28,491 bases of DNA from CAZBUH01 sp964495095 (GCA_964495095.1 CAZBUH010000011.1:1-28491); one strand, 5' to 3'. Positions 16,565-24,697 are shown, numbered from the stretch's first letter. The notes: generated by a model from the letters alone, not told the origin. Translations and numbers: made by a program.

Positions 16565-16798
16565 CTACATTACCTCCCCAACCGGGAAATTCACCGGCGA
16601 CGCCGGGACTATAGTGGAGATGGCGTGCTTATATATAAGCTGCTGCTTCCCCTCTGTGTCAAGCATTACCGCAAAGCTGTCGAAGCCGCGCACCACTCCG
16701 CGCATCTGGAAACCGTTCATAAGGAACATGGTCACCTGCGCCCCCGTTTTTCTCACCTGGTTTAGAAATGTGTCCTGAAGGTCCTGTGTCTTTGTCAT
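16565..16798 (-). CDS. hfq: RNA chaperone Hfq
   Basis: 77 residues, the short form. The Sm1 motif lies around GFQMRGVVRGFDSFAVMLD and the Sm2 signature is YKHAIST at 56-62, close to the YKHAI consensus. The N-terminal Q6-D-x-Q-D-x-FLNQ RNA face is present. The C-terminal tail is very short, as in Firmicutes Hfq. Hfq binds small RNAs and A-rich mRNA as a hexamer. It lies 13 bases before the adaptor gene and downstream of miaA, the common miaA-hfq order. It has its own extended -10 promoter and an AAAGGGACGG ribosome site. Confidence 0.96.
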   Translation of the reverse strand: MTKTQDLQDTFLNQVRKTGAQVTMFLMNGFQMRGVVRGFDSFAVMLDTEGKQQLIYKHAISTIVPASPVNFPVGEVM

Positions 16799-16844
16799 TT
16801 TTTACCGTCCCTTTCTGTTTTGGGGCGGCACATGTTGATTAAAT

Positions 16845-16853
16845 ATTATACCA
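16845..16853 (-). promoter_or_regulatory. Extended -10 promoter upstream of hfq
   Basis: On the minus strand TGG-TATAAT (the TATAAT at 16845-16850) matches an extended -10 element. The best -35 candidate 17 bases away, TTAAAA, is weak. The start codon lies about 40 bases downstream. An inverted repeat (7-base arms, 16857-16863 and 16895-16901) overlaps the upstream region. Confidence 0.6.
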
Positions 16854-16921
16854 CATGCAGCCGCCTATTTTAAATAGTAAAAATATACAAATGTCGGCTG
16901 CAAAACTAAAATAACACCCGA

Positions 16922-17869
16922 CTACAGTACTATTATACCAAATTTTTTCAAAAATAATGTCGAATCCAGAAGAGCCTTTTCAAAATCCGGCCGGCTGTCC
17001 CATAATATCCAGTGGAGGCTCCCGTCCCGCCGCAGCCAGGAGAGCTGGCGCTTCGCGTATCTCCTTGATCCCCGCTTTATGTCCTCCGCCGCCCGGCTAA
17101 GCTCCGTCTGCCCTTTTATCACCGGTATAAGCTCCTTATAGCCGATGGCCTGCATAGCGGTGCTGTCCTCCGGCACCCCCGACTGAAGAAGGCCTCTTAC
17201 CTCCTCCAGAAGCCCCTGCCGGAGCATGCCGTCCACCCTCTCGCCGATTCTCCGGTAAAGGTCCTCCCGGTTTTTAAAGGTGAGGGCGATTTTTGCCGCG
17301 TCGTATCTGGGGGGCAGCGCCCTTGTCTCAAGGTTGTGCTGTGTGATGGTTTTCCCCTGGCCGCGCCAGACCTCAAAGGCCCTGACTATCCGTTTTTTGT
17401 CGTTTGGCGCTATCCGCCCCGCCGCCTCCGGGTCAAACTCCGAAAGGAGCCTGTGCATCTCCTCCCCGCCTTTTTCGTCGTACTCCGCTGAAATCTGACG
17501 GCGGAGATCTTCATCCGGCGGGGCGGCAAAGTCCCTGCCGGATATGAGAGAGTCGATATAAAGCCCCGTGCCTCCGGCTATCACCGGTATTTTTCCACGG
17601 GCCAGCACGTCCTCAACGCACTTTTCCGCCTGGGAGACGTATCGGGACACAGAATAATTTTCCCAGGGCTCCGCCACGTCCAGCATATGGTGGGTCACGC
17701 CCATTTTCTCCGCCTCGCCGGGCTTTGCGGTGCCTATGTCCATGTGCCGGTACACCTGCATGGAGTCGGCGGACACCACCTCTCCGTCCAGAAGCCTGCA
17801 CAGCTCTATGGCCAGCTTTGTTTTTCCCGTGGCCGTCGGGCCGGTTATGACTATGACTTTAGGTATCAT
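16922..17869 (-). CDS. miaA: tRNA dimethylallyltransferase MiaA
   Basis: 315 residues from the chosen start. It adds the isopentenyl group to A37 of UNN-decoding tRNAs, the first step toward ms2i6A. The P-loop GPTATGKT is at 10-17, followed by SADSMQVYRHMDIGTAKP and the GGTGLYI block that binds the lipid donor. YAKRQLSWLRRD near the C-terminus is the family's tRNA-contacting segment. The frame is open 16 codons further, but those residues are unlike the family and the ATG at 17867-17869 has GGGAGG at good spacing. It heads the miaA-hfq block from a well-formed minus promoter. Confidence 0.95.
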   Translation of the reverse strand: MIPKVIVITGPTATGKTKLAIELCRLLDGEVVSADSMQVYRHMDIGTAKPGEAEKMGVTHHMLDVAEPWENYSVSRYVSQAEKCVEDVLARGKIPVIAGGTGLYIDSLISGRDFAAPPDEDLRRQISAEYDEKGGEEMHRLLSEFDPEAAGRIAPNDKKRIVRAFEVWRGQGKTITQHNLETRALPPRYDAAKIALTFKNREDLYRRIGERVDGMLRQGLLEEVRGLLQSGVPEDSTAMQAIGYKELIPVIKGQTELSRAAEDIKRGSRRYAKRQLSWLRRDGSLHWILWDSRPDFEKALLDSTLFLKKFGIIVL

Positions 17870-17888
17870 CTTTCCGCCTCCCGGAGCA

Positions 17889-17917
17889 ATAATAGCATGA
17901 AACCGGCTTGTATGCAA
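17889..17917 (-). promoter_or_regulatory. Promoter of miaA
   Basis: TTGCAT (17912-17917 as read on minus) and TATTAT (17889-17894) with a 17-base spacer. The leader is very short, about 13 bases. Its -35 box overlaps the -35 of the divergent dnaD promoter. Confidence 0.65.
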
Positions 17918-17936
17918 TTTAAATTCCTGTTATAAT
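17908..17936 (+). promoter_or_regulatory. Promoter of the dnaD-dnaI operon
   Basis: TTGTAT (17908-17913) and a perfect TATAAT (17931-17936) with a 17-base spacer. It overlaps the divergent miaA promoter by its -35 element, so the two may compete for polymerase. Confidence 0.75.
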
Positions 17937-17986
17937 ATGTTGCAATGAGGCCGCTTCGCCGGCGGCCAGGAAAGGTCAGTGGAAAA

Positions 17987-18958
17987 ATGTCGGACAAGGT
18001 ATACGTTTTGCCGGCGGAGGGGAATATCACCGTATCCGTCCAGGCGGCGGAGCTTCTCATAAGCTCCGGAAGCGGCGACGGGGCGCTTTTATATATCTAC
18101 ATACTGAAAAATTCCGGCAGCTTTTCATCTGCCGAGGCCCGGGCCGCCCTGGGCTGGGATCAGGGCAGGATAGACGCCGCCCTGTCCGTGCTTGGCGGAC
18201 TGGGGCTAATCCGCTCCGACGTGCTGCCCAAAGGCAAAAAAGCCCCGCCCCCCGTGCTGGAGCCCGCAGACGAGCCCCCCGAGTACACCGCGGCGGACAT
18301 CTCCCGGGCCATAGACGGCGGCTCCGGCTTCGGCCCTCTTATAAAAGAGGTCCAGCGCCGGCTGGGCAGGGTGCTGTCCCCCTCGGACCTCACCACCCTT
18401 TTCGGTATATACGACTACCTGAAGCTGCCGCCGGAGGTGGTGCTCACCCTCGTCACCTACTGCATGGAGCAGTGCAGACGGAAATACGGCCCCGGCCGGC
18501 TGCCCACAATGCGGAACATAGAAAAAACCGCCTATTCCTGGTCGCGCCAGGGCATATCCACCCTTGAGCAGGCGGAGGAGCACATAAAAAAGCTGGACGC
18601 CAGGCAGTCCCAGTACGGCGAGATGAAAAAGGTGCTCAACATCCGGGACAGGGATCTTACGGCCACGGAGACAAGGTATGTGGACTCCTGGTGCGACATG
18701 GGCTACTCCCCGGAGGCCGTGTCAATAGCCTACGACAAGACGGTTTTCCGGACCGGGAAGCTTAACTGGAAATACATGGACTCCATCATAAAAAGCTGGT
18801 ATGGGAAAAATCTTCTCACGCCGGCGGAGATAGAAGCAGGGGACAGGAAGCCCGGCGCTGACGGCCGCCCAAACAGGACGTCTCCCACGACGGCGGGCCC
18901 CACCGACGAGGAGTATCTGCGTATGCAGCGTCTCCTACAAAAAATAAAGGAACAGTGA
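17987..18958 (+). CDS. DnaD-domain replication restart/primosome protein
   Basis: 323 residues from the chosen start. The N-terminal winged-helix part (residues about 30-90, with ALGWDQGRIDAALSVLGGL) is followed by a spacer and the DnaD/DnaB_2 domain around FGIYDYLKLPPEVVLTL to MDSIIKSW. The conserved YxxxxxxxGKLNWKYMDSIIK segment marks the C-terminal DNA-binding end. DnaD proteins remodel DNA and recruit the helicase loader at oriC and at stalled forks. The frame is open 14 more codons upstream, but MSDKVYVLP has purine-rich sequence before it and begins the recognisable protein. The next gene starts 4 bases after its stop and encodes the helicase loader, which confirms the role. Confidence 0.88.
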   Translation: MSDKVYVLPAEGNITVSVQAAELLISSGSGDGALLYIYILKNSGSFSSAEARAALGWDQGRIDAALSVLGGLGLIRSDVLPKGKKAPPPVLEPADEPPEYTAADISRAIDGGSGFGPLIKEVQRRLGRVLSPSDLTTLFGIYDYLKLPPEVVLTLVTYCMEQCRRKYGPGRLPTMRNIEKTAYSWSRQGISTLEQAEEHIKKLDARQSQYGEMKKVLNIRDRDLTATETRYVDSWCDMGYSPEAVSIAYDKTVFRTGKLNWKYMDSIIKSWYGKNLLTPAEIEAGDRKPGADGRPNRTSPTTAGPTDEEYLRMQRLLQKIKEQ

Positions 18959-18962
18959 TATT

Positions 18963-19952
18963 ATGTCTCTCGACGGAAAATGCCTCCGGCAGGCCCGGGA
19001 AAGCCTCAGCAGCGCAAAGCGCTTAAACGAGCTTATGTACTCCCGCCGCCGCCAGGAGATCTACAGCAGAATACCAAGGGTGGCTGACATAGACGACGGG
19101 CTTCGCCGCTCCATGGCGGAGACTGTAAAGGCCGCCATCTCCTCCGGCGGCAGCGCCGAGGAATCCATCCGGGCCATCGCCGAAAAAAACCTGGCTCTCC
19201 AGGAGGAACGGGCCGCCCTTATCTCCGCTGCGGGCTATCCGCCGGACTATATAGACGATAAGCCCCTCTGCCGCAAGTGCGGCGATTCCGGCTACGTTGA
19301 CGGGAAAATGTGCTCCTGCCTTCTGGAGCGGTACAGGGCCGCCCAGGCAAAGGAGCTCTCCAGCCTTTTGAAGCTGGGCCAGGAGACCTTTGACTCCTTC
19401 GATTTGGACTACTACGGCGACGCCCCCGGTGACGGCGGCGTATCGCCCCGCCAGAACATGGAGCTTATATACGAGGCCTCTCTCCAGTATGCCAGAAAAT
19501 TCAGCGAAAGGTCCGGCAGCCTGTTTTTCACCGGCGGCACCGGCCTTGGCAAGACCTTTCTCTCCTCCTGCATCGCAAAGGTGGTATCGGAAAAGGGCTT
19601 TTCCGTGGTATACGACACGGCCGTCAGCATATTCTCGAAATTTGAGGACGCCAAATTCTCCGGCAGCGAGGACGCCCGGGAGGATGTGGAACGCTATCTC
19701 GCCTGCGATCTGCTCATAATGGACGACCTGGGCACCGAGATGACCTCCTCCTTTATCGTAAGCGCACTTTACAATCTTATAAATACAAGGCTCTGCGGGA
19801 AAAAGCAGACCATAATAAGCTCAAACCTCTCCTTTGCCGATATGTCAAAGCGCTATACGCAGCAGATAATGTCCCGGCTTCAGGGGGAGTACGACGTTTT
19901 CCGCTTTTACGGCAAGGATATCCGCCTTATAAAAAAAGGTCTGGAACGCTGA
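18963..19952 (+). CDS. DnaI/DnaC-like helicase loader ATPase
   Basis: 329 residues. The N-terminal helical part is followed by a zinc ribbon (C103-x2-C106, C117-x-C119 in CRKCGDSG...CSCL). The AAA+ core has Walker A GGTGLGKT at 191-198 and Walker B LLIMDDLG at 250-257. This layout matches Bacillus DnaI, which keeps the replicative helicase DnaB/DnaC in a loadable state. It is 4 bases after dnaD in one operon, with AAAGGA upstream of the ATG. The IstB transposition ATPases share the AAA+ core, but the N-terminal zinc part and the dnaD neighbour argue for the loader. Confidence 0.92.
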   Translation: MSLDGKCLRQARESLSSAKRLNELMYSRRRQEIYSRIPRVADIDDGLRRSMAETVKAAISSGGSAEESIRAIAEKNLALQEERAALISAAGYPPDYIDDKPLCRKCGDSGYVDGKMCSCLLERYRAAQAKELSSLLKLGQETFDSFDLDYYGDAPGDGGVSPRQNMELIYEASLQYARKFSERSGSLFFTGGTGLGKTFLSSCIAKVVSEKGFSVVYDTAVSIFSKFEDAKFSGSEDAREDVERYLACDLLIMDDLGTEMTSSFIVSALYNLINTRLCGKKQTIISSNLSFADMSKRYTQQIMSRLQGEYDVFRFYGKDIRLIKKGLER

Positions 19953-19965
19953 GGGAGGTCGAAGG

Positions 19966-20109
19966 ATGACGGATTATGGAATATTCACTCGAAATGAATA
20001 CTCCATAACTGATATTTTTCCCGGGATTTTTACAATAATCCTTGATAGCACGAGGTTTTTGCACATTTTCAACAGAGTTTTCAACAGCCGTTATGTTAAC
20101 ACAACGTAA
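19966..20109 (+). CDS. Possible 47-residue small protein downstream of the helicase loader
   Basis: An ATG at 19966 has a near-perfect SD (AGGGAGG at 19952-19958, 7 bases away) and opens a 47-residue frame to TAA at 20107-20109. The peptide starts MTDYGIFTRNEYSITD and has a hydrophobic middle (FPGIFTIIL). The frame is AT-rich, unlike nearby genes, and overlaps a 14-base inverted repeat at its 5' end and DnaA-box-like repeats at its 3' end. I know no homologue. The SD may simply be chance, since the loader stop sits inside it. Confidence 0.22.
   Translation: MTDYGIFTRNEYSITDIFPGIFTIILDSTRFLHIFNRVFNSRYVNTT
19974..20008. repeat. Long AT-rich inverted repeat after the helicase-loader gene
   Basis: Arms of 14 bases (TTATGGAATATTCA at 19974-19987, and 19995-20008) with one mismatch and a 7-base loop CTCGAAA. 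A T run (ATTTTT) begins about 5 bases after. It could be the operon terminator, although the stem is AT-rich, or a palindromic binding site. Confidence 0.6.
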
Positions 20110-20186
20110 ACTTCGATTATGAATATTGTTTTCTCCACTCATATTCCGGCCCGCCGCGTATAAAATTTACTGTAGATTTTTCCACG
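20057..20186 (+). promoter_or_regulatory. Cluster of DnaA-box-like sequences
   Basis: TTTTGCACA (20057-20065) has one mismatch to the TTATNCACA box. TTTTCAACA appears twice, at 20066-20074 and 20078-20086, each as part of a 10-base direct repeat TTTTCAACAG. TTTTCCACG is at 20178-20186. Each of the last three has two mismatches. They sit in a 257-base AT-rich gap next to the helicase-loader operon. The boxes are weak, so this may be ordinary AT-rich DNA. Confidence 0.28.
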
Positions 20187-20209
20187 GCGAAAATGAAAGG
20201 ACGGTAAAA

Positions 20210-21835
20210 TTGTCTGAATCAAAAAAGCAGAATTTCCTGACCGGCGCCGCTATACTGGCCGCCACCGTCGCCATAGTCAAAATCATCGGCGCGCTTTACA
20301 AAATACCCATCGGAAACATCCTTACGGACGAGGGCTACGCACATTTCACAGTATCGTATAATATCTACAGCCTTCTTATAACTATCTCCACCGCGGGGCT
20401 TCCCGTGGCGGTGTCAAGACTTGTCTCGGCCTCCAGCGCCCTTGGGCGCCGGGGCCAGGTGCGGCAGACCTTCTCCATGGCAAAGCTCCTGTTTTTCGGC
20501 ATCGGCATTTTCGGGACGCTTCTTATGCTCATTTTCCCACGGCAGCTTGCCGACTTCATGGGCGACAGCGAGGCCGCCCTGAGCATAACCGCTCTCGCAC
20601 CGGCGGTGTTCTTCGTCTGCTCCATGTCCGCCTACAGGGGCTACGCCCAGGGCCACTCCAACATGGTGCCCACCGCAGTTTCCCAGATAATCGAGGTAGT
20701 CTGCAAGCTTGTTTTCGGGCTTGCGCTTGCATGGCTTGCAATAGACCGGGGCTACGGCCTGCCCGCTGCCGCGGCCGGCGCCATAATCGGCGTCACCATC
20801 GGCGAGGCGCTGGCGTTTCTCTATCTCATATACGCAAAGCGCAGGATTGACAGGGATCTGGACCGTCCCGGCTCCGCCGCGGATATGCGCCCCACCGAGA
20901 GCAGATCCCGCACCCTTAAAAACATACTCAGGATCGGCATACCCATCACCGTGGGCTCCTCCATTTTGGCCATCTTGAATCTTATCGACACCCATCAGCT
21001 TTTAAGCCGTCTCCAGTCTGCCGCCGGTTTTTCCTACACCGACGCCAAAATACTCACCGGAGTCTACGGCAAGGCCCAGACGCTTTTTAATCTGCCCTCC
21101 GCCTTTATAGTCCCGGTGACAGTGAGCGTTATCCCGGCCATATCGGCCTATCTGGCAAAGAACCAATACAAGGAGGCGCGGCTCACGGTGGAGTCCTCAA
21201 TGCGCCTTGCCACGCTTATGGCGCTGCCCGCCGGCGTGGGCCTCTGCGTCCTCTCCTACCCGATAATGAACGTGCTGTACCCGGGCAGCAACGCAAACGG
21301 GCCCGCCCTCCTGTCCACCCTGGGCATAGCCTCCTTCTTCGTCTGCATGACCCTTATGACAAATGCCGTCCTCCAGGCAAACGGCTACGAGCGCTTCACC
21401 CTCTATACTCTCCCCATAGGCGGGGCCATTAAAATTGTGCTGAACTATTTTCTTGTGGGCGCACCCTCCATAAACGTCCTGGGCGCACCCTTCGGCACCC
21501 TCGTCTGCTATGGGCTTATAACCCTTGTAAACCTTGTTTTCATCAAGGTAAAGCTCACGGAGCCGCCGAAGCTCACAAAAATTTTCGTAAAGCCCGCCAT
21601 ATGCACCGCCGTTATGGGCGCGGCGGCCTACAGCGTCTACTCGCTGTCGAAAAAACTCCTCACCTCCCATATATCCGGAAGCTGGATGCTGGAAGCGTCC
21701 TCCATGATAATCGCCGTTATCGCCGCGGTCATTGTGTATTTCATATTGATAATAGCGGTGAAAGCCATAACCGGAGACGACATGAAGCTGCTTCCCAGGG
21801 GCGAAAAGCTCGCCGACAAGCTGAAAATACGGTAA
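20210..21835 (+). CDS. SpoVB/YabM-family polysaccharide transporter (MOP flippase)
   Basis: 541 residues, about 12-14 membrane helices, of the MVF/MOP flippase superfamily, like SpoVB and YabM of Bacillus. Such proteins flip lipid-linked peptidoglycan or polysaccharide precursors. The frame is open upstream to 20126, but that part lies in the AT-rich gap and is unlike the family. A TTG at 20210 has AAAGGACGG 6 bases ahead and is followed by LSESKKQNFLTGAAIL, the natural start. The order flippase-mazG-(hup)-rqcP matches yabM-yabN-yabO of Bacillus. A spore-cortex role is possible but cannot be proven here. Confidence 0.87.
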   Translation: MSESKKQNFLTGAAILAATVAIVKIIGALYKIPIGNILTDEGYAHFTVSYNIYSLLITISTAGLPVAVSRLVSASSALGRRGQVRQTFSMAKLLFFGIGIFGTLLMLIFPRQLADFMGDSEAALSITALAPAVFFVCSMSAYRGYAQGHSNMVPTAVSQIIEVVCKLVFGLALAWLAIDRGYGLPAAAAGAIIGVTIGEALAFLYLIYAKRRIDRDLDRPGSAADMRPTESRSRTLKNILRIGIPITVGSSILAILNLIDTHQLLSRLQSAAGFSYTDAKILTGVYGKAQTLFNLPSAFIVPVTVSVIPAISAYLAKNQYKEARLTVESSMRLATLMALPAGVGLCVLSYPIMNVLYPGSNANGPALLSTLGIASFFVCMTLMTNAVLQANGYERFTLYTLPIGGAIKIVLNYFLVGAPSINVLGAPFGTLVCYGLITLVNLVFIKVKLTEPPKLTKIFVKPAICTAVMGAAAYSVYSLSKKLLTSHISGSWMLEASSMIIAVIAAVIVYFILIIAVKAITGDDMKLLPRGEKLADKLKIR

Positions 21836-21890
21836 TTTACCGCTATTTTCAAAGGAATTTTCATAAAACTATTGCAGAGAAGGCAAAAAT

Positions 21891-22670
21891 ATGTTAGATT
21901 TTCAAAGTAAAAACAAATATGACGTAAGGGATCTGGAAAAACTCGTCTCCGTTCTCCGGGGCGAGGGAGGCTGCCCCTGGGACAGGGAGCAGACCCACGA
22001 GAGCCTCCGGCGCAGTATCCTGGAGGAGTCCTGCGAGGTTATCGAGGCAATCGACGAAAACAGCCCCGGGCATCTCCGGGAGGAACTGGGGGACGTGCTT
22101 TTGCAGGTGGTCTTTCACGCGGACATTGAAAAGGACGCCGGACGTTTTACTCTGGACGACGTGGCCGACGGGATATGCAAAAAGCTTATCTACCGCCACC
22201 CCCATGTTTTCGGCGACGTGTCTGTATCCGGCACCGTGGAGGTCCTTGCAAACTGGGATGAGCTTAAAAAGAAGGAAAAGCACCAGTCCACCGTGACCGA
22301 CGCCATGAATTCCGTGGCCAGGAGCCTGCCCGCGCTTTGGCGGGCCGAAAAGGTGCAGGAAAAAGCCGCCAAGGTTGGCTTTGATTTTGCCTGCGCCGAC
22401 GATGCCCTTCAGAAGCTTCAGGAGGAGATAGGCGAGCTGCGCCAGGCTATGGCCGACGGCCGTGACGCCCCTGAGGAGCTTGGGGACGTGCTGTTCTCCG
22501 CAGTAAATGTGGCCCGCTTTATAAAGGCCGACCCGGAGGAGGCGCTCAACGGCTCTACGGAGAAATTCATAAAAAGATTTTCATACGTGGAAAGGGCCGC
22601 CGGAGACGCTTTAAAAAGTATGAAGCCTGAAGAAATGGACAGGCTTTACAATGAAGGGAAAAAGCTTTAA
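21891..22670 (+). CDS. mazG: Nucleoside triphosphate pyrophosphohydrolase MazG
   Basis: 259 residues with two MazG helical domains. The first holds the EESCEVIEAID helix and the ELGDVLLQVVFHADIE helix with acidic residues that bind Mg2+. The second has the paired EEIGELRQAM and ELGDVLFSAVNVARF helices. It hydrolyses NTPs to NMP and pyrophosphate, clearing aberrant nucleotides. The N-terminal tetrapyrrole-methylase domain that Bacillus YabN carries is absent, so this is the short, E. coli-like form. It follows the flippase by 55 bases. Confidence 0.94.
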   Translation: MLDFQSKNKYDVRDLEKLVSVLRGEGGCPWDREQTHESLRRSILEESCEVIEAIDENSPGHLREELGDVLLQVVFHADIEKDAGRFTLDDVADGICKKLIYRHPHVFGDVSVSGTVEVLANWDELKKKEKHQSTVTDAMNSVARSLPALWRAEKVQEKAAKVGFDFACADDALQKLQEEIGELRQAMADGRDAPEELGDVLFSAVNVARFIKADPEEALNGSTEKFIKRFSYVERAAGDALKSMKPEEMDRLYNEGKKL

Positions 22671-22756
22671 CATACAAAGGATAGCTTTAGCCGCTTTCAG
22701 GCTTAAGTATATAAATTAAGGGTGTAAACCCACAATATTCAAAGGAGGACTCTCAA

Positions 22757-23032
22757 ATGAACAAGTCAGAACTCATTGCAGCCACCGCTGAGGCTGCAGG
22801 CCTTTCCAAGAAGGACAGCGAAAAGGCGATAAACGCCGCTATCGACTCTATCGTCGCAGCTCTCAAGGGCGGCGACAGGGTACAGCTTGTGGGCTTCGGG
22901 ACCTTCGAGGTGAAGTCCAGAGCCGCCCGCACGGGCCGCAACCCCAGGACCGGCAATCTCATCAACATTCCTGCTTCCAAGCAGCCCCAGTTCAAAGCCG
23001 GCAAGGCTTTCAAGGACGCCGTTGCCGAATAA
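22757..23032 (+). CDS. hup: HU-family nucleoid protein
   Basis: 91 residues, the usual HU length. The N-terminal helices (MNKSELIAATAEAAGLSK) are followed by the GFGTFEVKSRAARTGRNPRTG arm that inserts prolines into the minor groove (R-N-P-R-T-G). Dimers bend and compact DNA. A full-strength SD AAAGGAGG lies before the start, as expected for an abundant protein. It sits between mazG and rqcP and is closed by the strong terminator at 23047-23076. Confidence 0.96.
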   Translation: MNKSELIAATAEAAGLSKKDSEKAINAAIDSIVAALKGGDRVQLVGFGTFEVKSRAARTGRNPRTGNLINIPASKQPQFKAGKAFKDAVAE

Positions 23033-23046
23033 TCGGCCGCAGCAGG

Positions 23047-23076
23047 GGGGGCGCCTACCGGCGCCCCCATTTTTTT
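23047..23076 (+). terminator. Terminator after hup
   Basis: Perfect nine-pair stem GGGGGCGCC / GGCGCCCCC (arms 23047-23055 and 23060-23068), loop TACC, then a T run of seven. It is the clearest terminator in the window. Confidence 0.93.
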
Positions 23077-23120
23077 AGGCGTTCCCGCTCCGGGGGCGCC
23101 CTATGGAGGTTTTTATTTTT

Positions 23121-23363
23121 ATGAGGCTCGATAAATACCTGAAGGTCTCCCGTCTAATTAAGCGCCGCACCGTTGCAAACGAGGCCTGCGACAACGGCCG
23201 CATAACGGTGAATGGAAAAATCGCCCGGGCGTCCTATGATGTCAAGGTGGGGGACGTTATAGAGGTGCGCTTCGGCGAAAAGGTTCTTAAGGTACAGGTA
23301 GCGGCGGTAAACGAGTACGCCGGAAAGGCTGACGCACCCGCCATGTATAAGGAGATCGTATAG
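23121..23363 (+). CDS. rqcP: RqcP (YabO)-family S4 RNA-binding protein
   Basis: 80 residues from the chosen start, a single S4 domain (MRLDKYLKVSRLIKRR, then NGRITVNGK, then VGDVIEVRFG). RqcP binds the large subunit with RqcH and drives poly-Ala tailing in ribosome rescue. The family start is MRLDKYLK. A frame-open ATG six codons upstream (23103) lacks an SD, while GGAGG stands 12 bases before 23121. The yabN-yabO order supports the call. HSP15 and the YlmH S4 domain are related alternatives. Confidence 0.85.
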   Translation: MRLDKYLKVSRLIKRRTVANEACDNGRITVNGKIARASYDVKVGDVIEVRFGEKVLKVQVAAVNEYAGKADAPAMYKEIV

Positions 23364-23371
23364 GTACTTAA

Positions 23372-24697
23372 ATGAAATTTAAATGGGATAAGCGCTATCT
23401 CTACGCCGGGGTCACGGCCTTCTGCGTCATCATTGCCTGCATCATGTTTTTCTGGGTGCTGGACAAATGGGACACAGTCCGCTCCATGCTGGCCCTGCTG
23501 GGCGCGGCCCTCTCCCCCATTATCTACGGTCTTGTTATAGCATACCTTGTAAATAAGCCCGTAAAAATTTTTGAGGCGAGGCTTCTGCCGCACATCTCAA
23601 AAAAGCTGTTTAAAAACGGAGGCCGGAGGGAACGCATATTCCTGCGGATATCCTCCATATCCATAACCCTCATCCTGGGCATGCTGCTTATCGGCGGCAT
23701 ACTGGCAATAATCCTGCCGCAGCTCTATCTCAGCCTCCAGGGCCTGATACGCAACTCTCAGAGCTACATAGACACGGTGGTGGATTGGATAGAGGGCTTC
23801 CTCGCCAGGGACCCGGAGTTTGAGGGCACGGCGCTCAACATACTGGATAAGGCCACAAGCCGCCTTATAAGCTGGATAGAGGACAGCATCCTGCCCCAGA
23901 TGGACGGCATAATCGCTAATGTCTCCAGCGGCGTCGCAGTCACCCTCAGGACCTTTCTTAACATACTTATCGGCATCATAGTATCAATATACGTGCTGTA
24001 TAATAAGGAGACCTTCGGCGCACAGTTTAAGAAGCTCTGCTACGGCCTGTTCCCCACAAAACACGTGAACCGGTTTATGGATTGGGCGCTCCATTTCCAC
24101 GAGACCTTCGGCAATTTCATATCCGGCAAGCTGCTGGACTCGCTTATAATCGGCGTACTGTGCTTTATAGTCATGGCCATAGCCCGCATACCCTACGCCG
24201 CCCTTGTAAGCGTTATCGTGGGCATAACCAACATGATACCGTTTTTCGGCCCCTTTATAGGCGCCGTGCCCTGCGCGTTCCTGATTTTGCTGGAAAGCCC
24301 GCTTAAGTGCCTCGTTTTCATTATTGCCATAATAGTCATCCAGCAGTTTGACGGCAACATACTGGGCCCAAAAATAATCGGCAACGTCACCGGCCTCTCG
24401 GGCTTCTGGGTCATGTTCGCCATACTGTTTTTCGGCCAGCTTTTCGGCTTCATCGGCATGATAATAGGCGTACCGGTGTTCGCCGTGATATATGAGCAGC
24501 TTCGCTCCTTTGTGGAAAAACGGCTGAAAAAGAAGAATCTCCCCTACAGCACCCCGGATTTTAAAAGCATCGAGAGAATCGATTCGGAGACCAACTTCCC
24601 TGTGTACCGGGAGGAGCCTCCCGCTCCGGCGAGCATACTTGACAGGATAAAAAAGAAAGGTGATAAAGAAAATGATGGAGACGACATTTCAGAATAA
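23372..24697 (+). CDS. AI-2E-family transporter
   Basis: 441 residues, about eight membrane helices, of PF01594 (AI-2E/YdbI/YtvI). The N-terminal helix pair, a long soluble segment (NSQSYIDTVVDWIEGF and on), and a C-terminal membrane block with FGPFIGAVPCAFLILLESP and GNVTGLSGFWVMFAILFFG are typical of the family. The tail is charged and cytoplasmic. Members are linked to AI-2 export or Na+/H+ antiport; the substrate here is not known. It starts 8 bases after rqcP and its 3' end overlaps the SDR gene by 26 bases. Confidence 0.88.
   Translation: MKFKWDKRYLYAGVTAFCVIIACIMFFWVLDKWDTVRSMLALLGAALSPIIYGLVIAYLVNKPVKIFEARLLPHISKKLFKNGGRRERIFLRISSISITLILGMLLIGGILAIILPQLYLSLQGLIRNSQSYIDTVVDWIEGFLARDPEFEGTALNILDKATSRLISWIEDSILPQMDGIIANVSSGVAVTLRTFLNILIGIIVSIYVLYNKETFGAQFKKLCYGLFPTKHVNRFMDWALHFHETFGNFISGKLLDSLIIGVLCFIVMAIARIPYAALVSVIVGITNMIPFFGPFIGAVPCAFLILLESPLKCLVFIIAIIVIQQFDGNILGPKIIGNVTGLSGFWVMFAILFFGQLFGFIGMIIGVPVFAVIYEQLRSFVEKRLKKKNLPYSTPDFKSIERIDSETNFPVYREEPPAPASILDRIKKKGDKENDGDDISE

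Noticed and set aside
16857..16901. Seven-base inverted repeat upstream of hfq as a miaA terminator.
   Set aside because: The loop of 31 bases is too long and no T run follows.
20126..20209. 28-codon upstream extension of the flippase gene.
   Set aside because: The residues are unlike the family and the TTG at 20210 has a good SD.
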